Part shown: positions 10,446-20,123 of the stretch, piece by piece
Position numbering within the stretch: position 1 is the stretch's first letter
Layout: each line of letters starts with the position of its first letter
Assembly (NCBI GenBank): GCA_018261905.1
Contig: JAGTRU010000015.1
Span: 1-64,000 of the forward strand
DNA length: 64,000 bases
Origin: Pseudomonadota bacterium
Lineage (GTDB): Bacteria > Pseudomonadota > Gammaproteobacteria > Burkholderiales > Rhodocyclaceae
Direction of reading: 5' to 3'
Made by a program: the position numbers and the translations under genes
The notes under the pieces: model-generated
Database searches by the model: none
Told to the model about the DNA's origin: nothing
Seen by the model: the letters and a program-made list of their open reading frames with translations, nothing else

Positions 10446-11345
10446 CTAATCGCCGCGCTGGCTAGCGTGCGGGGTGTTGGCCGGCGGCCAGGCGAAGGGC
10501 GAACCGGCGGCGCAGACATCGCTGTCGCGCATTGCGGCAACCACGGTTTCGGCAAATATGGCGCTGGGCACGGCCACCGTCATCACCCTTTTGCCGATAT
10601 CGACGCGCTCGACCACAATTCCGGCCGCCAGTGGTTCGGCATTGCCCTCGACGAGCAGCGGGCCGCCCGACATTCCCTGGCGGACCGCGCAATCGGCGAT
10701 GATGACCCCGCCTAGCGTGGTCTGTGCATGGAAGGAGGACCCGTTGCGGCAGTGTTCCTGGGCATGCAGGCTGATCGATCGGCCGCCAAAGGGATAGCCG
10801 ACGATCGAGAAGAGGGCGTTGGCGGCGATCCGGGCGCCGGGAAAGACCAGTTTGATTGGTGCGATGTCCGGCAACGGCCGCTCCAGTTCAACCAACCCCC
10901 AGTCCCGCGCAATGGCCTGCCGATCGAAACCGGGTGGCTGCTCGCTCATGACGAAAGCCGGGTCGGCCGCCACCACCCGGCCCCAGGCCGGCGACACCAG
11001 CGCCCGGGTGTTTTGTCCCTTGGCCAGGAACTGCACCGGCATGCCGATTTTTACCGGCTGACCGGGGCGCGCCAGAACATGGGCGGCGGTCAGGACATGG
11101 CAGGGACTGATCAGGAAACCGCTGGCAAGGGAAAGATTCGGCCCGGATTCACCGGCGATCACCATGCCGACCGCGCCCAGCTTGCCGGAAAGTACGGAGT
11201 CCTCGCTCAGTGGGCGGAGATCGCTATCCTGCGCCGCCAGTGCGGGGCGCCCCGGCAGCAGCGTCAAGCCGCCCAGGTGCAGCAGAAAGGCCGCCGCCCG
11301 GGCTATCCCGGCGGCGGAGCGAGGCGAAGGGGGTGGGCGGCGCAT
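10446..11345 (-). CDS. Trypsin-like serine protease
   Basis: LTAAHVLA (His), GLVELERPL (Asp region), QGMSGGPLL (Ser). Confidence 0.88.
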   Translation of the reverse strand: MRRPPPSPRSAAGIARAAAFLLHLGGLTLLPGRPALAAQDSDLRPLSEDSVLSGKLGAVGMVIAGESGPNLSLASGFLISPCHVLTAAHVLARPGQPVKIGMPVQFLAKGQNTRALVSPAWGRVVAADPAFVMSEQPPGFDRQAIARDWGLVELERPLPDIAPIKLVFPGARIAANALFSIVGYPFGGRSISLHAQEHCRNGSSFHAQTTLGGVIIADCAVRQGMSGGPLLVEGNAEPLAAGIVVERVDIGKRVMTVAVPSAIFAETVVAAMRDSDVCAAGSPFAWPPANTPHASQRGD

Positions 11346-11399
11346 GGCGCCAGCCTATCACCTCGAGTCGGTTGGCCGGCGGACGATTTTAGCGGCGCT

Positions 11400-11822
11400 T
11401 CAGTTGCCTGCCGCCGGGCAGAGCTTGGCAGCATCGACCGAAAAGGCGCAACGGCTGCTCGGGTTGTCGCGCCAGCGGTGGCGGTCGAGGGCGGCGGTGC
11501 AGCCGGCATCTTCGAGGAGGGCCGTGGTGCCGTCCCGGGAACAGAGCAGGATGACGGCGTGGCCGTTCTGGCGCATTGATTTGATCAGGTACGGGGCGAG
11601 CGGCTTCAGCAACTCCGGGTCATGGGCGACCGATTGTTCGAGAAAGGCGCTATCCGACTGGCTGGCCGACGGCGAACCGTAGCGCAGATTGGCTTCGGCG
11701 GCGGCCGACACTTTGCTCAGCGCTACTGCCGCGCTCATCATTTCTTCCGACGAATAGTTTTTTTCCGGCCCCAGGGTGGAGCAGCCGGCCAGCGCGATGA
11801 CCACGATCATGGCGAGTTTCAC
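11400..11822 (-). CDS. Putative lipoprotein of unknown function; homologous to N-terminal domain of the 25703-26638 product
   Basis: GTG start overlapping upstream stop; lipobox-like VIALAGC; shared ALLEDxGCTAALDRxxW block. Confidence 0.7.
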   Translation of the reverse strand: MKLAMIVVIALAGCSTLGPEKNYSSEEMMSAAVALSKVSAAAEANLRYGSPSASQSDSAFLEQSVAHDPELLKPLAPYLIKSMRQNGHAVILLCSRDGTTALLEDAGCTAALDRHRWRDNPSSRCAFSVDAAKLCPAAGN

Positions 11823-12754
11823 AGTGTATTTCCTTCCCAGAGTACCAATTTGTTGTTCGCATCGAGGCCCGTGTCGAGGTCCCAGTTCCAGAATGCCGTC
11901 AGGTACAGCGGACTGCTGCCGTAGACCGCGTTGCCGATCAGTTGCCAGCCACGCACGACATGGGCCAGCGCCTTGTCGAAGATCTGGTCGTAGGACATCG
12001 GCCCGCTCGGAGTCGCCAGGCTGTCGATATATTCTTTCCGATTGACATCCTTGAGCAGCGGATAGGTCAGGCCGCAATCGACCGCGACGTGGCGGCTCAG
12101 CGGCAACAGGTGGTAGCCGTTGCCGCCGGCCTCGAGAAGCGTGGTGTAGCCGGCATGCCAACGGTCGATCGCGGGCGGATTGGTGGAAAATTTTGCGGGA
12201 TAGCAGCTTTGCAGCATCCGGCGCCAGGTCTCGGCAACGGCCGGGGCGAGCGCTCCGTCGGCGACACAGCATTCCTCGATACCGGTTTTCAGGTATTCGG
12301 CAACCCCGAGACCGCCGACATTCAGGCGCTGGTAGATATAGCTGTCCTGGTGCATTTCGCAGCGGCGGTGGGCGGTCTTGTTCTTGGCATAGGGGCCGAC
12401 TTTGAGCTGGATCACCGGGTGGATGGTGGCGTCGGCGATGACATGGGCGGCGTAACCGAGCAGCCAGGCGAAGGCCTGGTCGCGCTCGTTGCCGCTCAAT
12501 ACCTTAATCGCCGCGACACCGGCTTTGACCATGTCGCCGGTGTGCTGGTAGTGCATCAGGTCGGCCCATTCGGCGGCGCCCGTGGCGCCGATTGCCAGGT
12601 ACGGGTAATCCGGGCTGACCGCACCCAGCTCGCAGAATTTGAGCCAGCGGCCAAGGGCGAGGGCGGCCGGGTTGAGCATTCCCGCGCCGCTTTCGAGGCG
12701 GGCCGGCTCTCTAGCCAGGTTGATCAGGGTGATATGAGCATAGGCGCCGGACAC
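11819..12754 (-). CDS. Zinc-dependent phospholipase C-like protein
   Basis: MSGAYAHITLINLAR..., WLLGYAAHVIADATIHPVIQL with His/Asp pattern of Zn-dependent PLC family. Confidence 0.75.
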   Translation of the reverse strand: MSGAYAHITLINLAREPARLESGAGMLNPAALALGRWLKFCELGAVSPDYPYLAIGATGAAEWADLMHYQHTGDMVKAGVAAIKVLSGNERDQAFAWLLGYAAHVIADATIHPVIQLKVGPYAKNKTAHRRCEMHQDSYIYQRLNVGGLGVAEYLKTGIEECCVADGALAPAVAETWRRMLQSCYPAKFSTNPPAIDRWHAGYTTLLEAGGNGYHLLPLSRHVAVDCGLTYPLLKDVNRKEYIDSLATPSGPMSYDQIFDKALAHVVRGWQLIGNAVYGSSPLYLTAFWNWDLDTGLDANNKLVLWEGNTL

Positions 12755-12939
12755 GATGGAATCCTTTCAATCGGGTTTTCTCTCGGCGGCCATTTGGCCA
12801 TAAGCACTATGACAATGCAATGGCATTGTGCCGGCCGGGCCGGACGTCCGTGGTCCACCCATTCGGGGCTGTCGGCAATCCTGGGGTAAAGTGCCTCTCT
12901 TCGTACAAATTGCCTTGCCGGCAAGGGCTGGCCTGATCC

Positions 12940-14178
12940 ATGAACGAACAAACCCTGGCGCAATTGGCGCTCTTCCTCCGTGACCTCGGGCAGGCCCTGC
13001 ACGTCAGCGGCGCCCCGGCGCACGACCTGGAAAACGCCATGAAGGAAATCGGTCGACGCCTCGGGGCGCGCGTCGAGGCCTTTGCCGTGCTGACCTTCCT
13101 GGCGCTGACCGTGGTCGCCGGTCAGCACACCCGGCGTGTCGAACTGCTCCGCCTGCCGCCCTACGACTACAACATGGCGCGCCTGATCGAACTCGATGCG
13201 CTGTGCCGCGATATTGCCAGCGTCGACCAACTGGCCGACTATGGCGAACGGCTGGCCGCCTTGATGGCTCAGGCCCCGCCCTGGTCAGGCTGGCCTTTCG
13301 CCGGCCTCGGCTTCCTGCTTTCCGCCTCGGTGGCCGTGCTGCTCGGCGGTGGCTGGCTGGAAATGGCGTGCGGCGGTGCCATCGGCCTGTGTTTTGTCAC
13401 CGGCTACCTGCAATTCGCCCGCATTCCCCGGCTCGGCCCGGCTGTCCCGGTCATCCTCTGTGCCCTGGCGGCAATCGGCGCCCAGGGGCTGGCCCATCTC
13501 TGGCCGCAGCAATTGCCCTTCATCTCGGCGGTGGCCGGCATTGCGCTGCTCCTGCCGGGCTTCATGCTCACCGTCGCAATGTCCGAACTGGCCACCCAGA
13601 ACTACCTGGCCGGTACCGGTCGGCTGACCGGCGCATTCGTCCTGCTTTTCCTGATGGGGGCGGGGCTCGTCATCGGTACCCAGATCAGCCTCGCCATCTG
13701 GCCGGCCGGGCCGCTGCCGGTCTCCATTGCCGCCTTGCCCAGTTGGGCGATCTGGCTGGCGATGGCGGCTCTTGGCGTTTCGCTGCTTGCCGTCTTGCAG
13801 GCGCCATGGTTCGCGGTGCATGTCTCGGTGGGCGCCTGCCTGCTCGCCTGGGCTGTCTATTCGCTGGTCGATGCGGCGCTCGGCAATGTCGTCGGTGCCT
13901 TTGCCGGCGCCCTGGCCGTGGCCAGTGCCGGACACCTTTACCACTACCTGAGCCAACGGCCGGCCGCCCTCGTCCAGATCCCCGGTCTGATCGCCCTGGT
14001 TCCCGGCAGCATGGGCTTTCGCGGCGTACATGCGCTGATCGAGCAGGACAGCGCGGCCGGCATCAGCTTGATTTCCGACATGCTATTGACCGGCGCCGTT
14101 CTCGCCGTCGGCCTGCTGCTCGCCAACAATATCCTGCCGCTGCTCTTCGAACGACGGCCGGCGGGCGAGATTAACTAA
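12940..14178 (+). CDS. Threonine/serine exporter family protein (ThrE-like)
   Basis: FLRDLGQALHVSGAPAHDLENAM, LVPGSMGFRGVHALIEQD; multiple TM segments. Confidence 0.88.
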   Translation: MNEQTLAQLALFLRDLGQALHVSGAPAHDLENAMKEIGRRLGARVEAFAVLTFLALTVVAGQHTRRVELLRLPPYDYNMARLIELDALCRDIASVDQLADYGERLAALMAQAPPWSGWPFAGLGFLLSASVAVLLGGGWLEMACGGAIGLCFVTGYLQFARIPRLGPAVPVILCALAAIGAQGLAHLWPQQLPFISAVAGIALLLPGFMLTVAMSELATQNYLAGTGRLTGAFVLLFLMGAGLVIGTQISLAIWPAGPLPVSIAALPSWAIWLAMAALGVSLLAVLQAPWFAVHVSVGACLLAWAVYSLVDAALGNVVGAFAGALAVASAGHLYHYLSQRPAALVQIPGLIALVPGSMGFRGVHALIEQDSAAGISLISDMLLTGAVLAVGLLLANNILPLLFERRPAGEIN

Positions 14179-14211
14179 GGCGCCTTGCTTCTCTCTTCGG
14201 CACAACTACTT

Positions 14212-14805
14212 ATGAAATGCCTCGTCGTCATTGCCCACCCGCTCCCCGCTAGCCTCTGTCAGGCACTGGCCGAGGTGGCGATCAACTCATTGAGCGCCGC
14301 CGGTCATGAAGTGACGGTCGAGAATCTTTACGACGAGGGCTTTTCTCCCGAGCTGACGGTCGCCGAACGCCTGAGCTATTACCATCCGCCGTTCGATTCT
14401 TCCGCCGTGGCTGAGCAGATCGAGCGCCTGCTGGCAGCCGAAGCGCTGGTCCTGGTGTTCCCGACCTGGTGGTTCGGCTTTCCCGCCATCCTCAAGGGCT
14501 GGTTCGATCGCGTCTGGGCGCCTGGTGTGGCTTATGACCATGCCTCCGACTTGGGGCCGATCCGGCCGCGGCTACACAATCTGCGGCGAGCTCTGGCGAT
14601 TACTTCGCTGGGTTCGCCCTGGTGGGTGGATCGCCTGCTCATGTGGCAGCCGGTGAAACGCATCCTGAAGACTGCCCTTCTCGGGACGTGCGCGCCGGCC
14701 TGCCGGTTCGAAATGCTTGCCTTGTACCAGGCGGAGAACCTGGCTTCGGCTCAGTTCCAAGGTTTTTCCAGGCGCCTCGAACGGGCGCTTGCTCGTTGGT
14801 CTTGA
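14212..14805 (+). CDS. NAD(P)H dehydrogenase (quinone)/flavodoxin-fold oxidoreductase
   Basis: MKCLVVIAHPLPASLCQALAEVA, LVLVFPTWWFGFPAILKGWFDRVWAPGVAY. Confidence 0.88.
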   Translation: MKCLVVIAHPLPASLCQALAEVAINSLSAAGHEVTVENLYDEGFSPELTVAERLSYYHPPFDSSAVAEQIERLLAAEALVLVFPTWWFGFPAILKGWFDRVWAPGVAYDHASDLGPIRPRLHNLRRALAITSLGSPWWVDRLLMWQPVKRILKTALLGTCAPACRFEMLALYQAENLASAQFQGFSRRLERALARWS

Positions 14806-15072
14806 GGCATCGCCCTGGAAATTCTTACTTCGTGACCGGCGTTTCCAATAATTTGCGAAGGGGCTCGCGAGACTGCTCGGGCGAAGGCCCTGACTTGCGG
14901 TAATGATGTTCGCCCACAAGGGGCGCCCATATCGGCCCGGAGAGGCTCTGTTTGCAGAAAGTTGGTAATTTACCTATACAAAACTGATTAAACCATGGAT
15001 AATTGGCCGCAACGGGACGCCAAGCGTTTCGCCGCCGCCAATTGATTCGGGTGGAGGAGACAAATCATAGGA

Positions 15073-15105
15073 AAGCCCGCATTAGACGGGCTTCTTTTTT
15101 GCCTG
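15073..15105 (+). terminator. Terminator-like hairpin
   Basis: AAGCCCG-cattaga-CGGGCTT followed by CTTTTTT. Confidence 0.7.
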
Positions 15106-15426
15106 CTGTTTCCGGCTAACGCGCGCAAGCCGGCCGGCGAGACCTTCCCGCGCGACGCGGTGGGCGGTTCGGGAAGGGGCATCGCGCCGTCTGGGCATCT
15201 GGGCAAAAAGATGCCCGCACGAGGCGGGCATGAATCCATTTTTTGGAATGGAGGAGACAGCCCCTATTGTCTCAGAAATTTGCTGCAATGCAACAAATTT
15301 TCTTTATCGTTTGTTTTCCTGAATTGTTTGGCCGGGTACTCGCCGTCGATCGGCCGCGCTGGGCTGCGTTTCGGCCCCTTTACGGGGCAAAACCCAGCGC
15401 CCGCTTCCTGCTATCCTGCGCAGGCC

Positions 15427-16278
15427 ATGCGTACATTCCATCTCTTGCCTAACGCCGCCTTGCTGCCCTTCATCGACCGCTTTTGGGGGTGGGAAAGTGC
15501 TCCGGATGAAGTCGTTGCGCTGCCGACCCTGCTGCCGGGGACTGGAGCGGAGCTCTATTTTCATTATCGGATGCCGTTTCGTCGGCTGACTGAGCCGGGG
15601 GTACCTATCGTCTGCGCTGCCACCCACCTGTTCTGCCTGCGCCGCCAGCCCGTGTCGCTTTGCCCAAGCGGCGATCTCGGCTTTATCGCCGTTCGCTTCC
15701 GCGCCGGCATGCTGCACCGCTTTACTGACATTCCGGGGCGGGAACTTGCGGATCGCGTGTTGTCCATCGATGATCTCTGGGCTGGGACGGGAAAGGCTTT
15801 GGCCCGGCGAGTGGCGGAAACTGGCACGATGCCCGAGCGGCTGCGCCTGATTCAGGCTTTCCTGCTTCAATGCCTGCGTCTCGAAGCCGTCGACGATCTG
15901 GTCGAGCATGCTGTCGCGGCGCTTTATCGGGAGAGTTCGTCGCTTTCTATCGGGCAACTGGCGACCCGGATGGGGATTGGCCGGCGGCAAATGGAACGGC
16001 GCATCCTTGCCGTTAGCGGGCAAAGTCCCGCCGAGATTCGGCGTCTGGGGCGCTTCCAGAAAGCGGTGCGCACGTTGCTGCTGCTACCCAATACGCCGCC
16101 ACTCGATACGGCTTTGGCTGAGGGCTATTACGACCAGTCGCATTTTCACCGCGATTTCCGCCAACTGGTTGGCGTTCCGCCGGGCCGCTTTCTGCTGGCG
16201 GCGAGGGCAAAGACGCATTTTTACAATACCTCGCGTTGCTCTTCTAAGAAGATGACAGCTCCTGTTTATCATCTTTAG
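15427..16278 (+). CDS. AraC family transcriptional regulator
   Basis: MRTFHLLPNAALLPFIDRFWGWE N-domain; C-terminal HTH SIGQLATRMGIGRRQMERR ... EGYYDQSHFHRDFRQLVGVPPGRF. Confidence 0.9.
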   Translation: MRTFHLLPNAALLPFIDRFWGWESAPDEVVALPTLLPGTGAELYFHYRMPFRRLTEPGVPIVCAATHLFCLRRQPVSLCPSGDLGFIAVRFRAGMLHRFTDIPGRELADRVLSIDDLWAGTGKALARRVAETGTMPERLRLIQAFLLQCLRLEAVDDLVEHAVAALYRESSSLSIGQLATRMGIGRRQMERRILAVSGQSPAEIRRLGRFQKAVRTLLLLPNTPPLDTALAEGYYDQSHFHRDFRQLVGVPPGRFLLAARAKTHFYNTSRCSSKKMTAPVYHL

Positions 16279-16287
16279 GGAGTCATC

Positions 16288-16599
16288 ATGTTTGCAGTGT
16301 TGGTCGAATTGAACGCCAAACCATTGGCCGTCGCCGAGTTGGCGGATGTTCTGTCGGGGCTTGCCGATATTGCCCGCGATGAGGCGGATAATTTGATTTA
16401 CGCAGTGCATCGGCAGCAAGCAAACGAGCAGGCCTTTGTCCTTTACGAGTTGTATCGGGATTGCGCTGCCTGGCAGGCACACCTTGCCATTGATGCCGTA
16501 CAGCGGGCCTTACAACAATTCGAGAACTTGCTGACGGCGGCGCCGCGGATCGTTCATTGCGATAGCGTCGCGCTAGCGGGAGTGGAGCAAGCCGGGTAA
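16288..16599 (+). CDS. Quinol monooxygenase-like (ABM) protein
   Basis: DEADNLIYAVHRQQANEQAFVLYELYRDCAAWQAHLA. Confidence 0.8.
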   Translation: MFAVLVELNAKPLAVAELADVLSGLADIARDEADNLIYAVHRQQANEQAFVLYELYRDCAAWQAHLAIDAVQRALQQFENLLTAAPRIVHCDSVALAGVEQAG

Positions 16600-16736
16600 G
16601 TGAAAGAAGTGGGTAGGGCAGCTTTGGTTATCGTCACTCGATGACCGATTCGCTCCCCATTTTTGCGGCAAATTCGGCGTAATCCAGCCACCGCGCTCTA
16701 TTATTCGTCTTTGATCAACCTGCTTCAGGACGCACC

Positions 16737-17501
16737 ATGAGTGAATCCGCTTACTGGATTTTGCGCTGCGAACATCAACTGCTGACCCTGGCTGACAGCG
16801 GCCCGGCGATTTTCCCCGCCGGTCTGGCCGCCGATTTCGGTGCTCCGCCGGAGGCGCTGCTGGTTGGCGAGTTGCACGGCTTGCCCTGCTACGCGGCCGA
16901 TCTCGGTCGATTGCCGGAAATTCCTGCGGGGCAGCCGACGCCGCTGCGCGCCATTTTCCAGTTGGCCGGAACGGAGGTGTTCATGCTGGCCGGGCGGGCG
17001 ACGCAGTTGCTGGACTGGCGGGCCAATCATCGTTTTTGCGGCAAGTGCGGCACGCCGACAGCGATGAAGTCCGACGAGATGGCGATGCAGTGTCCAAGTT
17101 GCGGACTACTGGCCTATCCGCGCATTTCACCGGCCGTCATGGTGCTCGTGTGCGACGGCGAAAAGCTGTTGCTGGCGCGCGGCCCGCAGTTCAAGCCGGG
17201 CGTCTATAGCGCCCTGGCCGGTTTTGTCGAACCCGGCGAAACGCTGGAACAGTGCGCTGTCCGCGAGGTGCGCGAGGAGGTCGGCATCGAGATCGCCAAT
17301 TTGCGTTATTTCTCCAGTCAGCCCTGGCCCTTCCCCAATTCGCTGATGGTCGCCTTTTTTGCCGACTATGCCGGCGGCACGATCACGCCGCAGCCGAGCG
17401 AAATCGAGGCGGCGGACTGGTTCGCGCCCGCCGCGCTGCCCATCTTGCCCGATCCGATCAGTATTTCACGGCGCCTGATCGACGCGGCACTGGGGGAGTG
17501 A
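16737..17501 (+). CDS. nudC: NAD(+) diphosphatase NudC
   Basis: Zn ribbon FCGKCGTPT...CPSCG; Nudix box GFVEPGETLEQCAVREVREEVGIE; SQPWPFPNSLM. Confidence 0.96.
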   Translation: MSESAYWILRCEHQLLTLADSGPAIFPAGLAADFGAPPEALLVGELHGLPCYAADLGRLPEIPAGQPTPLRAIFQLAGTEVFMLAGRATQLLDWRANHRFCGKCGTPTAMKSDEMAMQCPSCGLLAYPRISPAVMVLVCDGEKLLLARGPQFKPGVYSALAGFVEPGETLEQCAVREVREEVGIEIANLRYFSSQPWPFPNSLMVAFFADYAGGTITPQPSEIEAADWFAPAALPILPDPISISRRLIDAALGE

Positions 17502-17527
17502 GGTCGATGGCCGAAAGCCAGGAAAAA

Positions 17528-17560
17528 AGCGGGAGGATGGTTGAGCACCATCCTCCCGCT
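17528..17560. terminator. Bidirectional terminator between nudC and vWA gene
   Basis: Perfect 14-bp stem AGCGGGAGGATGGT-TGAGC-ACCATCCTCCCGCT with A-tract upstream and T-rich downstream. Confidence 0.88.
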
Positions 17561-17612
17561 TTGCCATTTTTCGCGCTTACCGCCCGGGGTTTTCGCCGGG
17601 CTATCCCGCAAT

Positions 17613-19214
17613 CTACGGCTTGCTCTTGGTCGACAGCGCCAGGCTAAGGTCGATCAGGCGCAGAAATTCGCCGCGGTAGCCGTAGCGATCGTTGCCGACA
17701 TTGTCCTCGGCCAGTTGTCGGGCAGCGGCGTAGTTCCAGGTGCCGGTGTATTTGCCGCCGCGCAATAGCTGGCCGTAGCCGGCGACGGCGGCGGCAAAGC
17801 GGAATTCCTTGTCGGTGTCGGGCAGGGCTTTGATCGCTTCCTTGTTGAGCGCTGTTTCCATCAACTGGCTGGTGCCGCCCTCGGGGCCTTTGTAGCGCAG
17901 GCGCAGGAAACCCAGCTCCTTGCCGACGTCTGCCTTGGCGTCGGCTTTCTTGCTGTAGCGCAAGGGGTCGATGCTGCCCTTGCGGCCAGTCAGGGTCAGT
18001 TCGTAGAGGGCGGTGACGGTGTGCCCGGCGCCGATGTCGCCGGCGTCGACCTGGTCGTTGTTGAAATCCTCGCGTTTGAGCTGGCGGTTTTCATAACCGA
18101 TCTGGCGGTATTCCGTGACCAGCGCCGGGTTGAACTCGATCTGCACCTTGACGTCCCGGGCGATGGTGGCCAGCGTCGAGCTCATTTCATTGACCAGCAC
18201 CTTGTGTCCTTCCATCAGGTTGTCGATGTAGGAATAGGCGCCGTCGCCGGCATCGGCGATCTGCTCCATCATGCGGTCGTTCAGGTTGCCGCTGCCGAAG
18301 CCCAGCGCAGACAGCGAAATGCCGGATTTGCGCTTTTCCTCGATCAGGCTTTGCAACTGCCGGTTATCGTTGACGCCGACATTGAAGTCGCCATCGGTGG
18401 CGAGCAGGATGCGGTTGATGCCGTTCTTGATGAAGCTCTGCTGCGCCGCACTGTAGGCCAGTTGGATGCCGGAGGCGCCGGCCGTGCTGCCGCCGGCCCG
18501 CAGGGCGTCGATGGCGGCGTTGATGCTGGCTTTTTCCTGGCCGGAAGTCGGCGGCAGGACGACCTGGGTGCCGGAGGCGTAGGTAACCAGGGTGATGCGG
18601 TTCTGCTCGCGCAGTTCATTGACCAGCAGTTTCAGCGAAGACTTGAGCAGCGGCAGTTTGTCCGGGCTGTGCATTGAGCCGGAGACATCGACCAGGAACA
18701 CCAGATTGGCTGGCGGCAGTTTGGCCTTGGCGACATCCTGGCCCTTGATGGCAATGCGCAGCAAAACGCGCTCGGCATTCCACGGTGCCGGCGCCAGTGC
18801 GGTATGCACGGCGAAGGGGCGCTGGTCGGTGGGCAGGGCGTAGTCGTAGGGGAAATAGTTGATCAACTCTTCCACCCGTACGGCATCGGCCGGCGGCAGG
18901 CGGCCACTGTTGAGAATGCGCCGCACATTGCTGTAGCTGCCGGTGTCGACGTCGATGGAGAAGGTCGATACCGGAGCTTCGGCGACCAGCTTTACCGGGT
19001 TTTCGTCGACCTGGGCGTAGCGTTCGCGGGCTTCCGCTTGTCCCATGTTTGGCATGGACGGCGCGGCAAGGATCAGGGATGCCCTGGTCTCTACCGGCCG
19101 GATGGACTCGAATTGCTCCCGTTCCAGCTTTTTCGGGGCGGTGTCGCTACAGGCACCGAGCAGGGTGGCGATGAGGAGGGGAAAAAGGTGCCTTAGACGG
19201 GGGCGAAGATTCAT
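17613..19214 (-). CDS. vWA domain lipoprotein (YfbK-like, DUF3520)
   Basis: Lipobox LIATLLGACSD; FLVDVSGSMHSPDKLPLLKSSL MIDAS; AFALHTALAPAPWN-type region. Confidence 0.92.
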   Translation of the reverse strand: MNLRPRLRHLFPLLIATLLGACSDTAPKKLEREQFESIRPVETRASLILAAPSMPNMGQAEARERYAQVDENPVKLVAEAPVSTFSIDVDTGSYSNVRRILNSGRLPPADAVRVEELINYFPYDYALPTDQRPFAVHTALAPAPWNAERVLLRIAIKGQDVAKAKLPPANLVFLVDVSGSMHSPDKLPLLKSSLKLLVNELREQNRITLVTYASGTQVVLPPTSGQEKASINAAIDALRAGGSTAGASGIQLAYSAAQQSFIKNGINRILLATDGDFNVGVNDNRQLQSLIEEKRKSGISLSALGFGSGNLNDRMMEQIADAGDGAYSYIDNLMEGHKVLVNEMSSTLATIARDVKVQIEFNPALVTEYRQIGYENRQLKREDFNNDQVDAGDIGAGHTVTALYELTLTGRKGSIDPLRYSKKADAKADVGKELGFLRLRYKGPEGGTSQLMETALNKEAIKALPDTDKEFRFAAAVAGYGQLLRGGKYTGTWNYAAARQLAEDNVGNDRYGYRGEFLRLIDLSLALSTKSKP

Positions 19215-19388
19215 GGGGTAGGCTCCAGCAGAGAGAATCGGGGAGGAAGGCAGGGGCGACCAGCCGATGACGCTGGCCGCCGCTTCCCCGTTTTCCTGGC
19301 GCGCAATTATGTCATTGAAATGCGGCGGCGATGGGGCGCCGACTGCGCCCTGTCCGATGTGCTTCCCTGTCTGCCGGAGCCGGGTTCG

Positions 19389-20123
19389 CTACTCGTCTGC
19401 GGTTTCGGCGCTATAGAGCCGCAGGCGCTTGTCGGCACTGACGCCGAGTATCTTCGACAGCCAGGGCGGCGGCGACTCGACCAGGGCTTGCTGGAAGCGC
19501 TGCACGACTTCCGTCGCCGGCCCGCCGTTGGGCAGCTTGATCGGGAAAATGTCGGCACGGATGACCTTGGCGGCGGCCGGACCGCCGATGGATACGACGT
19601 ACAGGACATGGCAGTCGGCAATCAACTGGCAGCGGAAGAGGTTCTTGTCCTCGGCAAAATCGGCTTCCAGGGCGCTGCGGATGCCGATCAGCCGGCTGGC
19701 GGTCGGCGCTACCTGATACACCAGGTAACGCAGGCAGGAACCGAAATGGCCATTGAGTTCGGCACCGCTGTCGGAAGCGATGGCGATGCGTAGCGAACCG
19801 GGCAGGTCGCCGTCGGCATAAGGTTCGACCAGGGGCAGGTTCTCGTCATCCTGAATCTCGCCCCACAGGATGCGCACGGCGAGTTTCATGGCATCGAGGC
19901 CGATGCCCAGATCCTCCTCGTCCTCTTCGCCATCCATGCTGCCGAGGCCGGTTTTCAGGTTGGTGACGGTGATCGAGCGCAGATTGTCGGTATCGATCTC
20001 GTCGCCGAGATGGCTCTGCAACAGGGCAATCAGCCTGGGCAAAGTGACGCTGGGCATGGCGCGGGCGGCCAGGGCGACGCGCAGGGCGGCTTCCTGGGTA
20101 ATCGGTGCGGCTCTTTGTTCCAT
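19389..20123 (-). CDS. NifX/NafY-like dinitrogenase iron-molybdenum cofactor binding protein
   Basis: LRIAIASDSGAELNGHFGSCLRYLVYQV...CHVLYVVSIGGPAAAKVIRADIFPIKLPNG; NafY-like N-terminal region. Confidence 0.82.
   Translation of the reverse strand: MEQRAAPITQEAALRVALAARAMPSVTLPRLIALLQSHLGDEIDTDNLRSITVTNLKTGLGSMDGEEDEEDLGIGLDAMKLAVRILWGEIQDDENLPLVEPYADGDLPGSLRIAIASDSGAELNGHFGSCLRYLVYQVAPTASRLIGIRSALEADFAEDKNLFRCQLIADCHVLYVVSIGGPAAAKVIRADIFPIKLPNGGPATEVVQRFQQALVESPPPWLSKILGVSADKRLRLYSAETADE

Noticed and set aside
13203-14174. 323-aa plus-strand ORF in another frame of the ThrE-like gene
   Set aside because: Arg/Pro-rich frame shadow; ThrE frame has coherent TM segments
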